A stretch of 55,528 bases of DNA from positions 1-55,528 of the forward strand of contig JAHBWH010000035.1 of assembly GCA_019637115.1 (NCBI GenBank). The letters are read 5' to 3'. Each line of letters opens with the position of its first letter. Position 1 is the first letter of the stretch. This document shows positions 35,684-44,585 of this stretch, in pieces. Origin of the DNA: Myxococcales bacterium. Its GTDB lineage: Bacteria > Myxococcota_A > Polyangia > Polyangiales > Houyiibacteriaceae. The position numbers and the translations under genes were made by a program. The notes below the pieces were generated by a model. That model was given only the letters and a program-made list of their open reading frames with translations, ran no database searches and had not been told where the DNA came from.

Positions 35684-37459
35684 ATGTCTCCTCTTCGTTT
35701 CCTCCCCGACGCTCGGGCGCATACGCGCGACGCCCTCGCCGGCTTCCTCGTCTTCCTCGTGGCGCTGCCGCTCTCGCTCGGCGTCGCGATGGCCAGCGGC
35801 TTCCCGCCCGTCGCGGGCGTGGTGACGGCCGCCGTCGGCGGGCTCGTCACGCCGCTCCTCGGGGGGGCGCGGCTCACCATCAAGGGCCCCGCGGCGGGCC
35901 TGATCGTCCTCGTCCTCGGCGCGGTCACCGAGCTCGGCGCCGGCGACGCCGCGCTCGGCTATCGCAGGGCCCTCGCCGTCGGCGTCGTCGCCGCGGTCCT
36001 GCAGATCGCGCTGGCGATGGCGCGCGTCGCGCGGTTCGGCGCGGCGGCGCCGACCACGGCGGTGCACGGCATGTTGGCGGCCATCGGCGTCATCATCGTC
36101 GCCAAGCAGGCGCACGTGCTGATGGGCGTGTCGCCGGCGTCGATGAGCCCGCTCGCGCTGCTCGCCGAGCTGCCGCGGAGCCTCGCGCGCGACAACCCGG
36201 AGGTGCTGCTGATCGGCGGCGTCTCGCTCGCGCTCTTGTTCGCGTGGCCTCGGCTCGGCGCGCGCGTGTCGGCCCTCGCCCGCGTCCCCGGGCCGCTCGT
36301 CGCCCTCGCGGTGGCGATCCCGCTCGGCGTGCTCTTCCGCTTCGACACGCCTCACGACTACGCGCTCTTCGGGCGGACCTTCCACCTCGGGCCGGAGCTC
36401 CTCGTCACCTTGCCCGAGCACCTCGCGGACGTGCTCGTCGCGCCGGACTTCGACGTCGTCTGGAGCGCCGCCTCGCTGAAGTACGTGCTGATGTTCGCGA
36501 TCGTCGGCTCCCTCGAGTCGACCCTCAGCGTCATCGCGGTCGACTCGCTCGACCCCGCGCGCCGTGCGTCGGACGTCGACCGCGACCTCCTCTCCGTCGG
36601 GGTCGGGAACCTGCTCGCGGCGCTGCTCGGTGGGCTGCCGATGATCAGCGAGATCATCCGCTCCAAAGCGAACGTGGACGCCGGAGCGACGAGCGGTCGG
36701 GCGAACCTCTACCACGGCCTCTTCTTGCTCGTCTTCGTCGCGGCGGTCCCCGGGCTGCTCCACCTCGTCCCGCTCGCGGCGCTCGCCGCCATGCTCGTCT
36801 ACACGGGGCTGCGGCTCGCCTCCCCTCACGAGCTCGCGCACGTCCGGCGCCTCGGCGTCGACCAGGTCGCGATCTTCGCCGCGGCCTTCGTCGGCACCCT
36901 CGCGATCGACCTCCTGGCGGGGCTCGCGCTCGGGATCGCGACGAAGCTCGTGCTCCACGCGCTGCGCGCGCGTGGTCTTGGAGCGCTCCTCTCCACGAGG
37001 GTGCACGTCCAGGAGAGCGCGGGAGTCCTCGAGGTCCGCGTCACCGGGGCCGCGACCTTCCTCGCGTTGCCGCGGGTGCAAGCGGCCCTCAGGCGCGGCG
37101 ACGCGCCGAGCGTCCGGCGGGTGGTGGTCGATCTCTGGGGAGCAGATCTCGTCGACCACTCCTTCCTCACGCGCGTGAGAGCCCTCGCGGACGAGCTCCC
37201 GGAGGCGACCTTCGAGCTGCGGGGGCTCGACCGCCTGACCCCCGTCGCGCCGCACCCCGACGCGACGCGGCGCCTGCTCGCGTCACGCTCCACGTCGAGC
37301 GCGATCCGATCTGCGCCGGACCTCGCCCCGCCGCGCGACGCGATACGCCGACGCGACGCGACGCACGCGCGCGACGCGATGCACGCGCGCGAGGCCCTCG
37401 ATGCCGCGGCGCCCGAGCCCGACGAACGAGGGTTGGGGGCACGAGGAGCACGGCGATGA
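35684..37459 (+). CDS. SulP-family anion transporter with STAS domain
   Basis: A 591-aa inner-membrane transporter. About a dozen hydrophobic segments begin with DALAGFLVFLVALPLSLGVA and include GARLTIKGPAAGLIVLVLG and GLPMISEIIRSKANVDAGA, family hallmarks. A STAS domain follows (about 435-545, VHVQESAGVLEVRVTGAATF). The C-terminus is a low-complexity Arg/Asp/Ala tail. SulP members carry sulfate, bicarbonate or other anions; the operon with DabA makes bicarbonate the best guess, not proven. ATG 35684 has GAAGG upstream. Its stop overlaps the dabA ATG by four bases (ATGA), so it is translationally coupled. Confidence 0.92.
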   Translation: MSPLRFLPDARAHTRDALAGFLVFLVALPLSLGVAMASGFPPVAGVVTAAVGGLVTPLLGGARLTIKGPAAGLIVLVLGAVTELGAGDAALGYRRALAVGVVAAVLQIALAMARVARFGAAAPTTAVHGMLAAIGVIIVAKQAHVLMGVSPASMSPLALLAELPRSLARDNPEVLLIGGVSLALLFAWPRLGARVSALARVPGPLVALAVAIPLGVLFRFDTPHDYALFGRTFHLGPELLVTLPEHLADVLVAPDFDVVWSAASLKYVLMFAIVGSLESTLSVIAVDSLDPARRASDVDRDLLSVGVGNLLAALLGGLPMISEIIRSKANVDAGATSGRANLYHGLFLLVFVAAVPGLLHLVPLAALAAMLVYTGLRLASPHELAHVRRLGVDQVAIFAAAFVGTLAIDLLAGLALGIATKLVLHALRARGLGALLSTRVHVQESAGVLEVRVTGAATFLALPRVQAALRRGDAPSVRRVVVDLWGADLVDHSFLTRVRALADELPEATFELRGLDRLTPVAPHPDATRRLLASRSTSSAIRSAPDLAPPRDAIRRRDATHARDAMHAREALDAAAPEPDERGLGARGARR

Positions 37460-40400
37460 CCCAGCATGACACCGAGCGCCTCGAGCGGGCGATCGAGCAG
37501 GCAGCTCACCTCCTGCCCACGCAAGCGCCCCTCGCGCGCTTCGTGCATCACAACCCGTTGCACACACTCGAGTCGTCGCCCTTCGACGAGGCGATGGTCG
37601 AGGCCGCCGCTCGGCTCGGCGTGGAGACCTACCTCGACGAGGGATCGTACCAGCGCGCGCTGCGGAGCGGGCGGCTGCTCCCCGCCGACATCGACGCGAC
37701 GCTCGACGACGTGGGGGGCGACGACCGCCCGATCGCGGCGGGTCTCCCGGGGCGCCGAACGCTCCGGCGGGCCCGGCTGCTCGACGTCGACGTGCCCGAG
37801 GCGCGCGGCGAGGGCGTCGAGTGGCTCCTCTCCGAGGGCGATGCGTTGCGTGCGCTCCCGCGCTCGATCCCCGCGCCGACGCGCGGCCAGCTCGAGGCGC
37901 GGGCGCGTCGGTTCGGGGGCGTCGACACGATGCTCCCCAGGCTCTTCGAGGTCTGCCGCGCGCTCGCGTCGGCCCACGCGCCACCTCGCCATGTCGGCGG
38001 GAGGCTCCGCGACCGGATCCTCGACCGCCTCGGGGTCGACCCGGACGCCCTCGTCCATCCGATGCTCATCCGTCACCTCGCGGCCTACCTCGACCAAGGG
38101 GTGGCGTACTGGCCGATGCCGGACCGCGACGGCCTCTGGTCGACCTTCCAGCGCTTGCACGGCGCGGGACCGCAGCCTGCGTGGGCCGTCTCCCTCCCGG
38201 ATGAGCTCCACGCCGTCCGCGGCCGGAGCGCCGGCGAACAAGTGCTTCACGAGCTCGCGTTGCGGGGGATCCCGCCCGGGGCCTGGGCGGATTGGCTCAC
38301 CGGCCCGCTCCACGCGCTGCCTGGTTGGGCGGGGATGGTGCATCAGCTCGAGCGGCACCCGGAGCTCGCGCCGGAGCTCCCGCCTACGCGGCTCGTCGAC
38401 TACCTCGCGATCCGGCTCTTGCTCGATCGCCTCGCCGCCTCCTACGTCGCGCGCGAGGCCGGAGTCCATGTCTCGTCGTATGACGCCACGCCACGTGGGG
38501 CGGGCGACCGAGAGGACCCTCGCGGGCTCGCGCTGGAGCTCTACTTCACCGCGCTTCGGAGCGGCCTCGGGCCCGCCGAGCTCGAGCGCGACGAGCTCGG
38601 CGCCGCCCTCGCGCGAGAGGTGCGCGCCTTCGACTCGATCACGCGGCGGGGGATCTATCACCTCGCGTACGAGCGTCGCTTCCGGGTGCGCGTGCTCGAC
38701 GCGCTCCTCGGGCACGCGCGCGCCGAGCGCGCCGAGCGCGCCGAAAACACCGAGCGCGCCGATGGTCGCTCCGCGCCGCGGCACGATGGTCGCCACGGTG
38801 GACGCCAAGGTGGACGCCAAGGTGGTCGCGACGCGCCGCCGCTCGCGCAGGTCCTCTGTTGCATCGATGAGCGCGAGGAGTCGTTTCGCCGGCACCTCGA
38901 GGAGCTCGAGCCGCGCGTCGAGACGTTCGGGTACCTCGGACACTTCGGCGTCCTCATGCGGTACGAGGGCCTCACCGCGCCGCGCGCCGAGCTCCTCTGC
39001 CCCCCGGACGTCACGCCGCGGCACCGGGTCCGCGAGGTCCCCGGTCGCTCCACGAGGGAGGAACGCGACGAGCCGACGGCGCGTGGAGAGACGCGCGCCC
39101 GCGTGGCCTCCGCCCGCGCCGTCGCCAAGCGCCACCGCCACCTCGCGCGTCAGACCCTCGTGCGCGGAGGGCTCGTCGCCCTGACCGGCGCCGCGAGCGC
39201 GGTGCCCCTCGTCCTGCGCACCCTCTTCCCAGGGGTCGCGGATCGGCTGGCGCGCGTGTCGCGGACGGGTGGCGCCGCGTCGGGTGCGCAGGCCCCGACG
39301 CGGCTGCACGTGCATCGCGAGCACGACGAGCCGGACGCCTCGGGGCACCTCGACGGCTACTCGTGGGACGAGCAGGCCGAGATCGTCGGCGACGTGCTTG
39401 GAACGATCGGCCTCGTCTCGCGCTTCGCCAACGTCGTGTGCGTCGTCGGCCACGGGAGCTCGACCGTCAACAACCCCCACGCGGCGGCCTACCAATGCGG
39501 CGCGTGCGCGGGCGCGCCGGGCGGACCGAACGCACGGGCCTTCGCCGTGATGGCGAACGCGCCCGAGGTCCGCGCGCGGCTCGCCGCTCGGGGGATCGAG
39601 ATCCCGAGCGCGACGGTCTTCGTCGGCGCCTACCACGACACCACCTCCGACGAGCTCACGTACTTCGATGACGACCTGGTCCCCGCCAGCGCGCGCGAGG
39701 CCTTCGCGGCGACCCGGCGAGCGCTCGCGCGGGCGTGCGCGCGCAACGCCCACGAGCGCTGTCGACGGTTCCCCGACGCCGGGCCTCGGAGGGCAGCCCG
39801 CGCGTCGCTGCGACACGTCCGAGCGCGCAGCGTCGACCTCGCGCAGCCTCGCCCGGAGTACAACCACGCGACGAACGCCGTCGCGGTCATCGGCCGCCGG
39901 TCCAGGACCCGCGGGCTCTTCCTCGATCGGCGCGCCTTCCTCGCGTCCTACGACCCCTCCCTCGACGACGCCGAGGGGCACGTGCTCGAGCGCGTCCTCG
40001 CGCGGGTCGCGCCGGTCGGCGCTGGCATCAACCTCGAGTACTACTTCAGCCGGGTCGATCAGGCGCGCCTCGGCTGCGGGACCAAGCTCCCCCACAACAT
40101 CACCGGGCTCATCGGCGTGATGGACGGGCACGGGAGTGACCTGCGTACGGGGCTGCACTGGCAGACCGTCGAGATCCACGAGCCGATGCGTCTGCTCGTC
40201 GTCGTCGAGAGCACGCCCGAGCTCGTCGCGCGGATCCTCGAGCGCAATCCGCGGCTTCGCGCGCTCGTCGAGCACCGCTGGGTGTTGCTCGCGACCATCG
40301 ACCCGGACCGCGACGTCGCGCACTTCCTCGAGCGCACGGGGTTCTGCGAGCACGTCGTCGAGGCCACGGTCCCCGAGGTCGGTGGCTCGAGGGCGTGGTA

Positions 40401-40566
40401 CGAAGGCCACGAAGAGCACCTCGCGTTCGCGCGTGTCACCGCTGGTCGAGCGGAAGAAGAGCCCGGCCGATTTCGCGAGCCGCCCTATCGGACGGCGCGC
40501 AGTGAGCGCGGCGAGGAAGCTGACCGGAAGGACGCACGCCAACCGCGGCGGGAGGCCGTCCGATGA
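37456..40566 (+). CDS. dabA: DabA (DUF2309/UPF0753) inorganic-carbon transporter subunit
   Basis: A 1036-aa protein of the DabA family, the beta-carbonic-anhydrase-like subunit that works with a NuoL-type DabB to accumulate inorganic carbon. Known zinc-site residues are all visible: C469-x-D471 in LCCIDEREESFR, H666 in VVGHGSSTVNNPH and C681 in YQCGACAG, with the correct 15-residue H-to-C spacing. N-terminal FVHHNPLHTLE and later NLEYYFSRVDQARLGCGTKL also fit. A repetitive Arg/Gly/Glu-rich insert (about residues 418-462) lies just before the C-x-D motif. The start overlaps the SulP stop and the end overlaps the dabB start. Confidence 0.95.
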   Translation: MTQHDTERLERAIEQAAHLLPTQAPLARFVHHNPLHTLESSPFDEAMVEAAARLGVETYLDEGSYQRALRSGRLLPADIDATLDDVGGDDRPIAAGLPGRRTLRRARLLDVDVPEARGEGVEWLLSEGDALRALPRSIPAPTRGQLEARARRFGGVDTMLPRLFEVCRALASAHAPPRHVGGRLRDRILDRLGVDPDALVHPMLIRHLAAYLDQGVAYWPMPDRDGLWSTFQRLHGAGPQPAWAVSLPDELHAVRGRSAGEQVLHELALRGIPPGAWADWLTGPLHALPGWAGMVHQLERHPELAPELPPTRLVDYLAIRLLLDRLAASYVAREAGVHVSSYDATPRGAGDREDPRGLALELYFTALRSGLGPAELERDELGAALAREVRAFDSITRRGIYHLAYERRFRVRVLDALLGHARAERAERAENTERADGRSAPRHDGRHGGRQGGRQGGRDAPPLAQVLCCIDEREESFRRHLEELEPRVETFGYLGHFGVLMRYEGLTAPRAELLCPPDVTPRHRVREVPGRSTREERDEPTARGETRARVASARAVAKRHRHLARQTLVRGGLVALTGAASAVPLVLRTLFPGVADRLARVSRTGGAASGAQAPTRLHVHREHDEPDASGHLDGYSWDEQAEIVGDVLGTIGLVSRFANVVCVVGHGSSTVNNPHAAAYQCGACAGAPGGPNARAFAVMANAPEVRARLAARGIEIPSATVFVGAYHDTTSDELTYFDDDLVPASAREAFAATRRALARACARNAHERCRRFPDAGPRRAARASLRHVRARSVDLAQPRPEYNHATNAVAVIGRRSRTRGLFLDRRAFLASYDPSLDDAEGHVLERVLARVAPVGAGINLEYYFSRVDQARLGCGTKLPHNITGLIGVMDGHGSDLRTGLHWQTVEIHEPMRLLVVVESTPELVARILERNPRLRALVEHRWVLLATIDPDRDVAHFLERTGFCEHVVEATVPEVGGSRAWYEGHEEHLAFARVTAGRAEEEPGRFREPPYRTARSERGEEADRKDARQPRREAVR

Positions 40567-42062
40567 CGAGCGAGCTCATCGGGGTCGCGGTGTCCGTCGA
40601 TCTGGCCATCGCGTGGCTCGCCACGTCGATGGTGCTGCTCCCGCTCGGCGCGTTCGCACTGGCCGGCCTCGCCGAGATCGTCGGCGCCGGCTGGCGCGAC
40701 GAGGTGCTCGCGGCCGTCTCGCGCGCGCTCTTCACGCTCACCACGATCGCCGGGCTCACCGCTGCGGCGCTCTTCGGCCTCGAGGGTGGGCGGCCCGTGC
40801 ACCACGTCTTCGGCCGGTGGTTCTCGGCCGACGGGGCCGGCGCGCACCAAGCGTACGAGGTCGGCGTCCTGGTCGACGCGACCTCGCTGACCTACCTCGT
40901 CCTCACGTCCTTGCTGGCCGGCACGGTCGGCGCGTTCAGCTTGCGCTACCTCGAGGGGGAAGAAGGCGCGGGCCGCTTCTTTCGCGCGATGATGCTCTTC
41001 ACCGCCGGGCTCTCGCTCGTCGTCGTAGCGGAGAGCCTCGGCCTGCTCTTCGTCGGCTGGGAGCTCGTGGGCGTGAGCTCGGCCCTGCTCATCGCGTTCT
41101 ACCGGCACCGAGAGGGGCCCGTGAGGCACGCCCTGCTCGCGTTCGCGATCTACCGCATCTGTGACGCGGCCCTCTTGGCGTCGCTCGTCGTGCTCCACCA
41201 CGCGTCGGGGACCACGTCCCTCCCTGCGGCGTTCGAGGCGCCATTGTCGCCGACGGTGGCGGCGCTCTTCGGCGGCCTCGTCCTCTTCGCGTCGCTCGGC
41301 AAGAGCGCGCAGCTCCCGTTCTCGGGGTGGTTGCCGCGCGCGATGGAGGGTCCGACGCCTTCGTCTGCGATCTTCTACGGAGCCCTCTCCGTGCATGCGG
41401 GCGCGTACCTCTTGTTGCGCACCGCGCCCCTGTGGGAGGGGTCGACGCCGCTGAGGGTGACGATCGTGATGATCGGCGCGCTCACCGCGCTCCTTGGCAC
41501 GCTCACGGGGCGGGCGCAGACCGACGTCAAGAGCGGCCTCGCCTACGCGGCGTCGGCGCAGGTGGGCCTCATCTTCGTCGAGATCGGCCTGGGCCTCCAC
41601 ACGCTCGCGCTCGTTCACGTCGTCGGCCACGCGCTCGTGCGCACGCTCGAGCTCCTACGCGCGCCGTCTCTCTTGCAGGATGTTCAGCGCCTCGAGGCGG
41701 AGCTCGGCCGTGCGCTGCCGCGCGCGGGGGCGCGCTACGAGCGCGTGGTCCCTCGACGGATCCGTACGTGGCTCTATCGCTTCGCGCTCGAGCGCGCCTT
41801 CCTGGACACGCTCGCCTCACGGCTCATCGCCGCGCTGCGACGGGCCACGCGCGCGCTCGACGCGTTCGACCGGCGCGTCGTCGGCGCCGCCACCAGCCGC
41901 GCCTCCACGCCGGGTCGTGGGGTCGGGGCCTCCGCGGGCGTGGCACATGGGTCGACCTCGGAGCCTCCTCCCGCCGCCACGAAACGCGAAGGGGTCACCA
42001 TGAAACGCGGAGGGGAAGGGGCCGAAGCCGACTGGCCCGAGACCGTGGAGGGGCGCCGATGA
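40563..42062 (+). CDS. dabB: DabB-type NuoL-like proton-channel subunit (proton-conducting transporter)
   Basis: A 499-aa membrane protein of the NuoL/MnhA family. It has the channel motifs VGWELVGVSSALLIAFY (the conserved Glu of helix 5), GKSAQLPFSGWLPRAMEGPTP (helix 7 Lys) and VKSGLAYAASAQVGLIFV (helix 8 Lys). After about residue 355 there is no NuoL-like second half; instead it has an Arg-rich helical segment and a disordered tail to the end. It would supply proton-driven coupling to DabA. ATG 40563 overlaps the dabA stop by ATGA, and its own stop overlaps the next start likewise. Confidence 0.88.
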   Translation: MTSELIGVAVSVDLAIAWLATSMVLLPLGAFALAGLAEIVGAGWRDEVLAAVSRALFTLTTIAGLTAAALFGLEGGRPVHHVFGRWFSADGAGAHQAYEVGVLVDATSLTYLVLTSLLAGTVGAFSLRYLEGEEGAGRFFRAMMLFTAGLSLVVVAESLGLLFVGWELVGVSSALLIAFYRHREGPVRHALLAFAIYRICDAALLASLVVLHHASGTTSLPAAFEAPLSPTVAALFGGLVLFASLGKSAQLPFSGWLPRAMEGPTPSSAIFYGALSVHAGAYLLLRTAPLWEGSTPLRVTIVMIGALTALLGTLTGRAQTDVKSGLAYAASAQVGLIFVEIGLGLHTLALVHVVGHALVRTLELLRAPSLLQDVQRLEAELGRALPRAGARYERVVPRRIRTWLYRFALERAFLDTLASRLIAALRRATRALDAFDRRVVGAATSRASTPGRGVGASAGVAHGSTSEPPPAATKREGVTMKRGGEGAEADWPETVEGRR

Positions 42063-43531
42063 GCTCGACCGATCCTTGGATCGCCATCGGTCCCGCCCTG
42101 GGTCCCGCCGCGACGTTCGGGGCGATCGTCACCCTCGCCCTGACCGCGGGCGTCGTGGCTCGCGCCGCGAGCACGCGCTCGGCCCGCTGGTGGGGCCTCC
42201 TCGGCGCGATGCTCTCGTTGCTCCTCGCGATCTTGGCAGCGCGTCGCCGCAGCACGTCGAGCGTCGACGCGCTGGGCGCCGACGCGCTGGGCGCCGACGC
42301 GCTCGGCATGGACGCCCTCTGGGGGCTCGACGCGCTGTCCGCGCCAATCTTTCCCTTCGTCGTCGCGCTCTTCGCCGTGATCACCCTGGCGGCCCCGACG
42401 CGCTTCGCGTCACCCACGCTCCTCGCGCGCTTGGCGCTCGCCAGCGCGCTCGCGCTCGTCGTGATCGGCGCGCGTCACCCGCTCCTCGTGGCGCTCGCCT
42501 GGGCGGGCTCATCGGTCCCCACCGCGATCGAGCTGCGGGGGCGCCCCGGAGCGCGGGCTTTCGTCGTCCACCACGTCGTGAGCGCGCTCTTCGTCGTCGC
42601 GGGGCTCTTCGCGGCGCACGTCGCGTCGCCACGGCTGGCGGGCGCTCTGCTCGTGCTCGGCGTCCTCATCCGCGAGGGCGTCGTGCCATTTCACGCCTGG
42701 GTCCCGAGCCTCTACGAGCGAGCGCCGCTCGGCTCGGCGCTGCTCTTCTCGCGGGCACAGGTCGGCGCGTACCTGCTGGCGCGCGTGCTCGTCGCGAGCC
42801 CCCTCGGCAGCTCCGCGACGTGGGGCCTCGACCTGCTCGGCGCGATGACCATGCTCTACGGGGCAGCCCTCGCGCTCGGACAACCCGGCGTGCGGCGCGC
42901 GCTCGGCTACCTCGCGACGAGCCAGACCGCGATCGTGCTCCTCGGTCTCGCCGACGGCGGGCCGATCGGCGCGCGCGGCGCGGTGCTCGCCATCGTCTCC
43001 GTCGGGCTCGCGCAGACGGGGCTGGGGCTCGCGCTCTGGGTCACGGAGGCGCGCCGCGGCGAGCTCCGTCTCGACGGGGCGGGGGAGGGCGTGGCCGCGA
43101 CGCCCGCGTTGGCGGGCGCGACGCTCTTCCTCGGCCTCGCGTGCGTGGGGCTTCCCGGGACGCTCGCGTTCGTCGCCGAGGAGCTGGTCTTCCACGCCAC
43201 GCTCGAGGCGCGGCCCTGGATCGGCGTCGCGATGGTGACCGCCACCGCGATCAACGGGGTGCTGGTGCTGCGGATCGCGCTGCGCATCTTCGCAGGCGGC
43301 GTCATCGGCGGCGCGTTCGGAGCTCGTCGACCGCGGGGGGGCGCGGACCTGCTCGCGCGCGAGCGCGTGGCGTTCGGCCTGCTGGGTGCATCGCTCGTCA
43401 CCTTCGGGGTCGCGCCACAACGACTGTTGAGCGTTGGCGCCGAAGACCCCGCGGAGATCCGAGCCGACGTCCACGTGAGCGCCGACATGAGCCGCGACGC
43501 GCACCGGAGGGAGATCCATGACGACCGGTGA
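42059..43531 (+). CDS. Second NuoL/NuoM-like membrane subunit in the dab operon
   Basis: A 490-aa multi-pass protein. It resembles NuoM/NuoN: VPFHAWVPSLYERAPLGSAL, RRALGYLATSQTAIVLLGL, and GLPGTLAFVAEELVFHATLE. However the helix-5 glutamate motif reads AWAGSSVPTAIE (no WE), and the two channel lysines are arginine (REGVVPF, GVRRALGY), unlike the preceding subunit. A short DALGAD repeat (three copies) is near residue 70-80. It may be a structural partner of the first subunit rather than an independent channel. ATG 42059 overlaps the preceding stop, and its end overlaps the next gene by 14 bp. Confidence 0.82.
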   Translation: MSSTDPWIAIGPALGPAATFGAIVTLALTAGVVARAASTRSARWWGLLGAMLSLLLAILAARRRSTSSVDALGADALGADALGMDALWGLDALSAPIFPFVVALFAVITLAAPTRFASPTLLARLALASALALVVIGARHPLLVALAWAGSSVPTAIELRGRPGARAFVVHHVVSALFVVAGLFAAHVASPRLAGALLVLGVLIREGVVPFHAWVPSLYERAPLGSALLFSRAQVGAYLLARVLVASPLGSSATWGLDLLGAMTMLYGAALALGQPGVRRALGYLATSQTAIVLLGLADGGPIGARGAVLAIVSVGLAQTGLGLALWVTEARRGELRLDGAGEGVAATPALAGATLFLGLACVGLPGTLAFVAEELVFHATLEARPWIGVAMVTATAINGVLVLRIALRIFAGGVIGGAFGARRPRGGADLLARERVAFGLLGASLVTFGVAPQRLLSVGAEDPAEIRADVHVSADMSRDAHRREIHDDR

Positions 43532-44504
43532 GCTCGAGGGCGGGCACGCGTCGTGGGCGGCGTCATCCAAGAAGCCAACGGAGACGTCCGCGTCCGCGAC
43601 CGCGGCCTCCGCGCGGGTCGTGCACGCTTGGAACGCGCTGCGGGTCGTGGCGATGTTCGACATCGCGAGCTTCCATCTCACGCATCGGTACTTCCTGGGA
43701 GGGATCGGGCTCCCCGTGTTCCTGCTGCTGTCGACCGGGCTGACGGTGATGGGCCCGCGCGTCGCGCCACGCGCGACGATGCTTCGGCGTCGTCTGGCGC
43801 GGCTCACGGGACCTTGGGCTTTCTGGACGCTCGTGCTCTCGGGGGTCCACGTGGTGCGCGCCCTGCGGGACGGGCTCCCACCCTTCGGCTGGTTCGAGGT
43901 GGAGATGCTGCTCGAGGGCGTCGAGACCCACTTCTGGTACCTCCCCTTCGTCACCGTCGCGGGGTGGCTCCTCTACGAGGTCGATCGCGTCACTCGGGGG
44001 CTCCCACCCGTCGCCATCGCGGGCGCGAGTCTCGTCGTGGCGTTGCTCGCGACCTCGGCCGACGGCGCCTTCGTCTATCACGACCCCTTCTCGCAGTGGG
44101 CCTTCGCCTTGCCCTCGCTCCCGCTCGGCCTCGGCCTCGGCGTGCTCGTCCGATGCCGGCGCCAAACGCTGGCGGTCGCCTACGTGGCGGCTTTCGGCGT
44201 CGGCGCGGCCTCGCTCCAGGCGACCGGCTTCGCGACGGGAGACGCCGCGGTCCGCTTCGGCGCCGCGGCCTCCGTGCTCGTCGGCCTCTGGCTGCTGCCC
44301 AATCGCGAGCTCCCCCTCGTCCGTCGGGTCGAGCCCCTGATGCTCGGCATCTTCCTCCTCCACGTGACGGTCGGCTACGTCCTCCTCGATCATTGGATCC
44401 CGCACGGGACCATCCCCGCCGTGCCCTACGTCGCCTTGGTGGTCGTGCTGACCGGGGCAGGGGTTTGGGTCATGCGACGGACTCCGCTGCGGCGCTTCCT
44501 CTGA
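43518..44504 (+). CDS. Acyltransferase-3-like integral membrane protein
   Basis: A 328-aa multi-pass protein. The first 35 residues are polar. Then NALRVVAMFDIASFHLTHRYF with IGLPVFLLLSTGLTVMG, RLARLTGPWAFWTLVLSG and THFWYLPFVTVAGWLLYEV match the acyltransferase-3 (OafA-type) membrane fold, with about nine to ten helices. Members O-acylate sugars or lipids; no substrate can be read here. Its start (ATG 43518, GGAGGGAG upstream) lies inside the end of the previous gene, so it is the last member of the coupled operon. Why an acyltransferase would belong with carbon uptake is unclear. Confidence 0.75.
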   Translation: MTTGELEGGHASWAASSKKPTETSASATAASARVVHAWNALRVVAMFDIASFHLTHRYFLGGIGLPVFLLLSTGLTVMGPRVAPRATMLRRRLARLTGPWAFWTLVLSGVHVVRALRDGLPPFGWFEVEMLLEGVETHFWYLPFVTVAGWLLYEVDRVTRGLPPVAIAGASLVVALLATSADGAFVYHDPFSQWAFALPSLPLGLGLGVLVRCRRQTLAVAYVAAFGVGAASLQATGFATGDAAVRFGAAASVLVGLWLLPNRELPLVRRVEPLMLGIFLLHVTVGYVLLDHWIPHGTIPAVPYVALVVVLTGAGVWVMRRTPLRRFL

Positions 44505-44529
44505 AACGCGCCAGCGATTGAGGAACGAT

Positions 44530-44561
44530 AAGCCCGAAGCCGGGGCAGCCGGCTTCGGACT
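44530..44561. terminator. Bidirectional hairpin terminator between convergent genes
   Basis: Perfect arms CCGAAGCCGG/CCGGCTTCGG (44534-44543, 44549-44558) with a 5-base loop extend by AAG/CTT after one mismatch. It sits between the stop of the dab operon (44504) and the stop of the beta-propeller gene (44586), as expected for a shared terminator. The T-tract is short. Confidence 0.75.
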
Positions 44562-44585
44562 TCTCACGGCCGCGCGTTGCACGGG

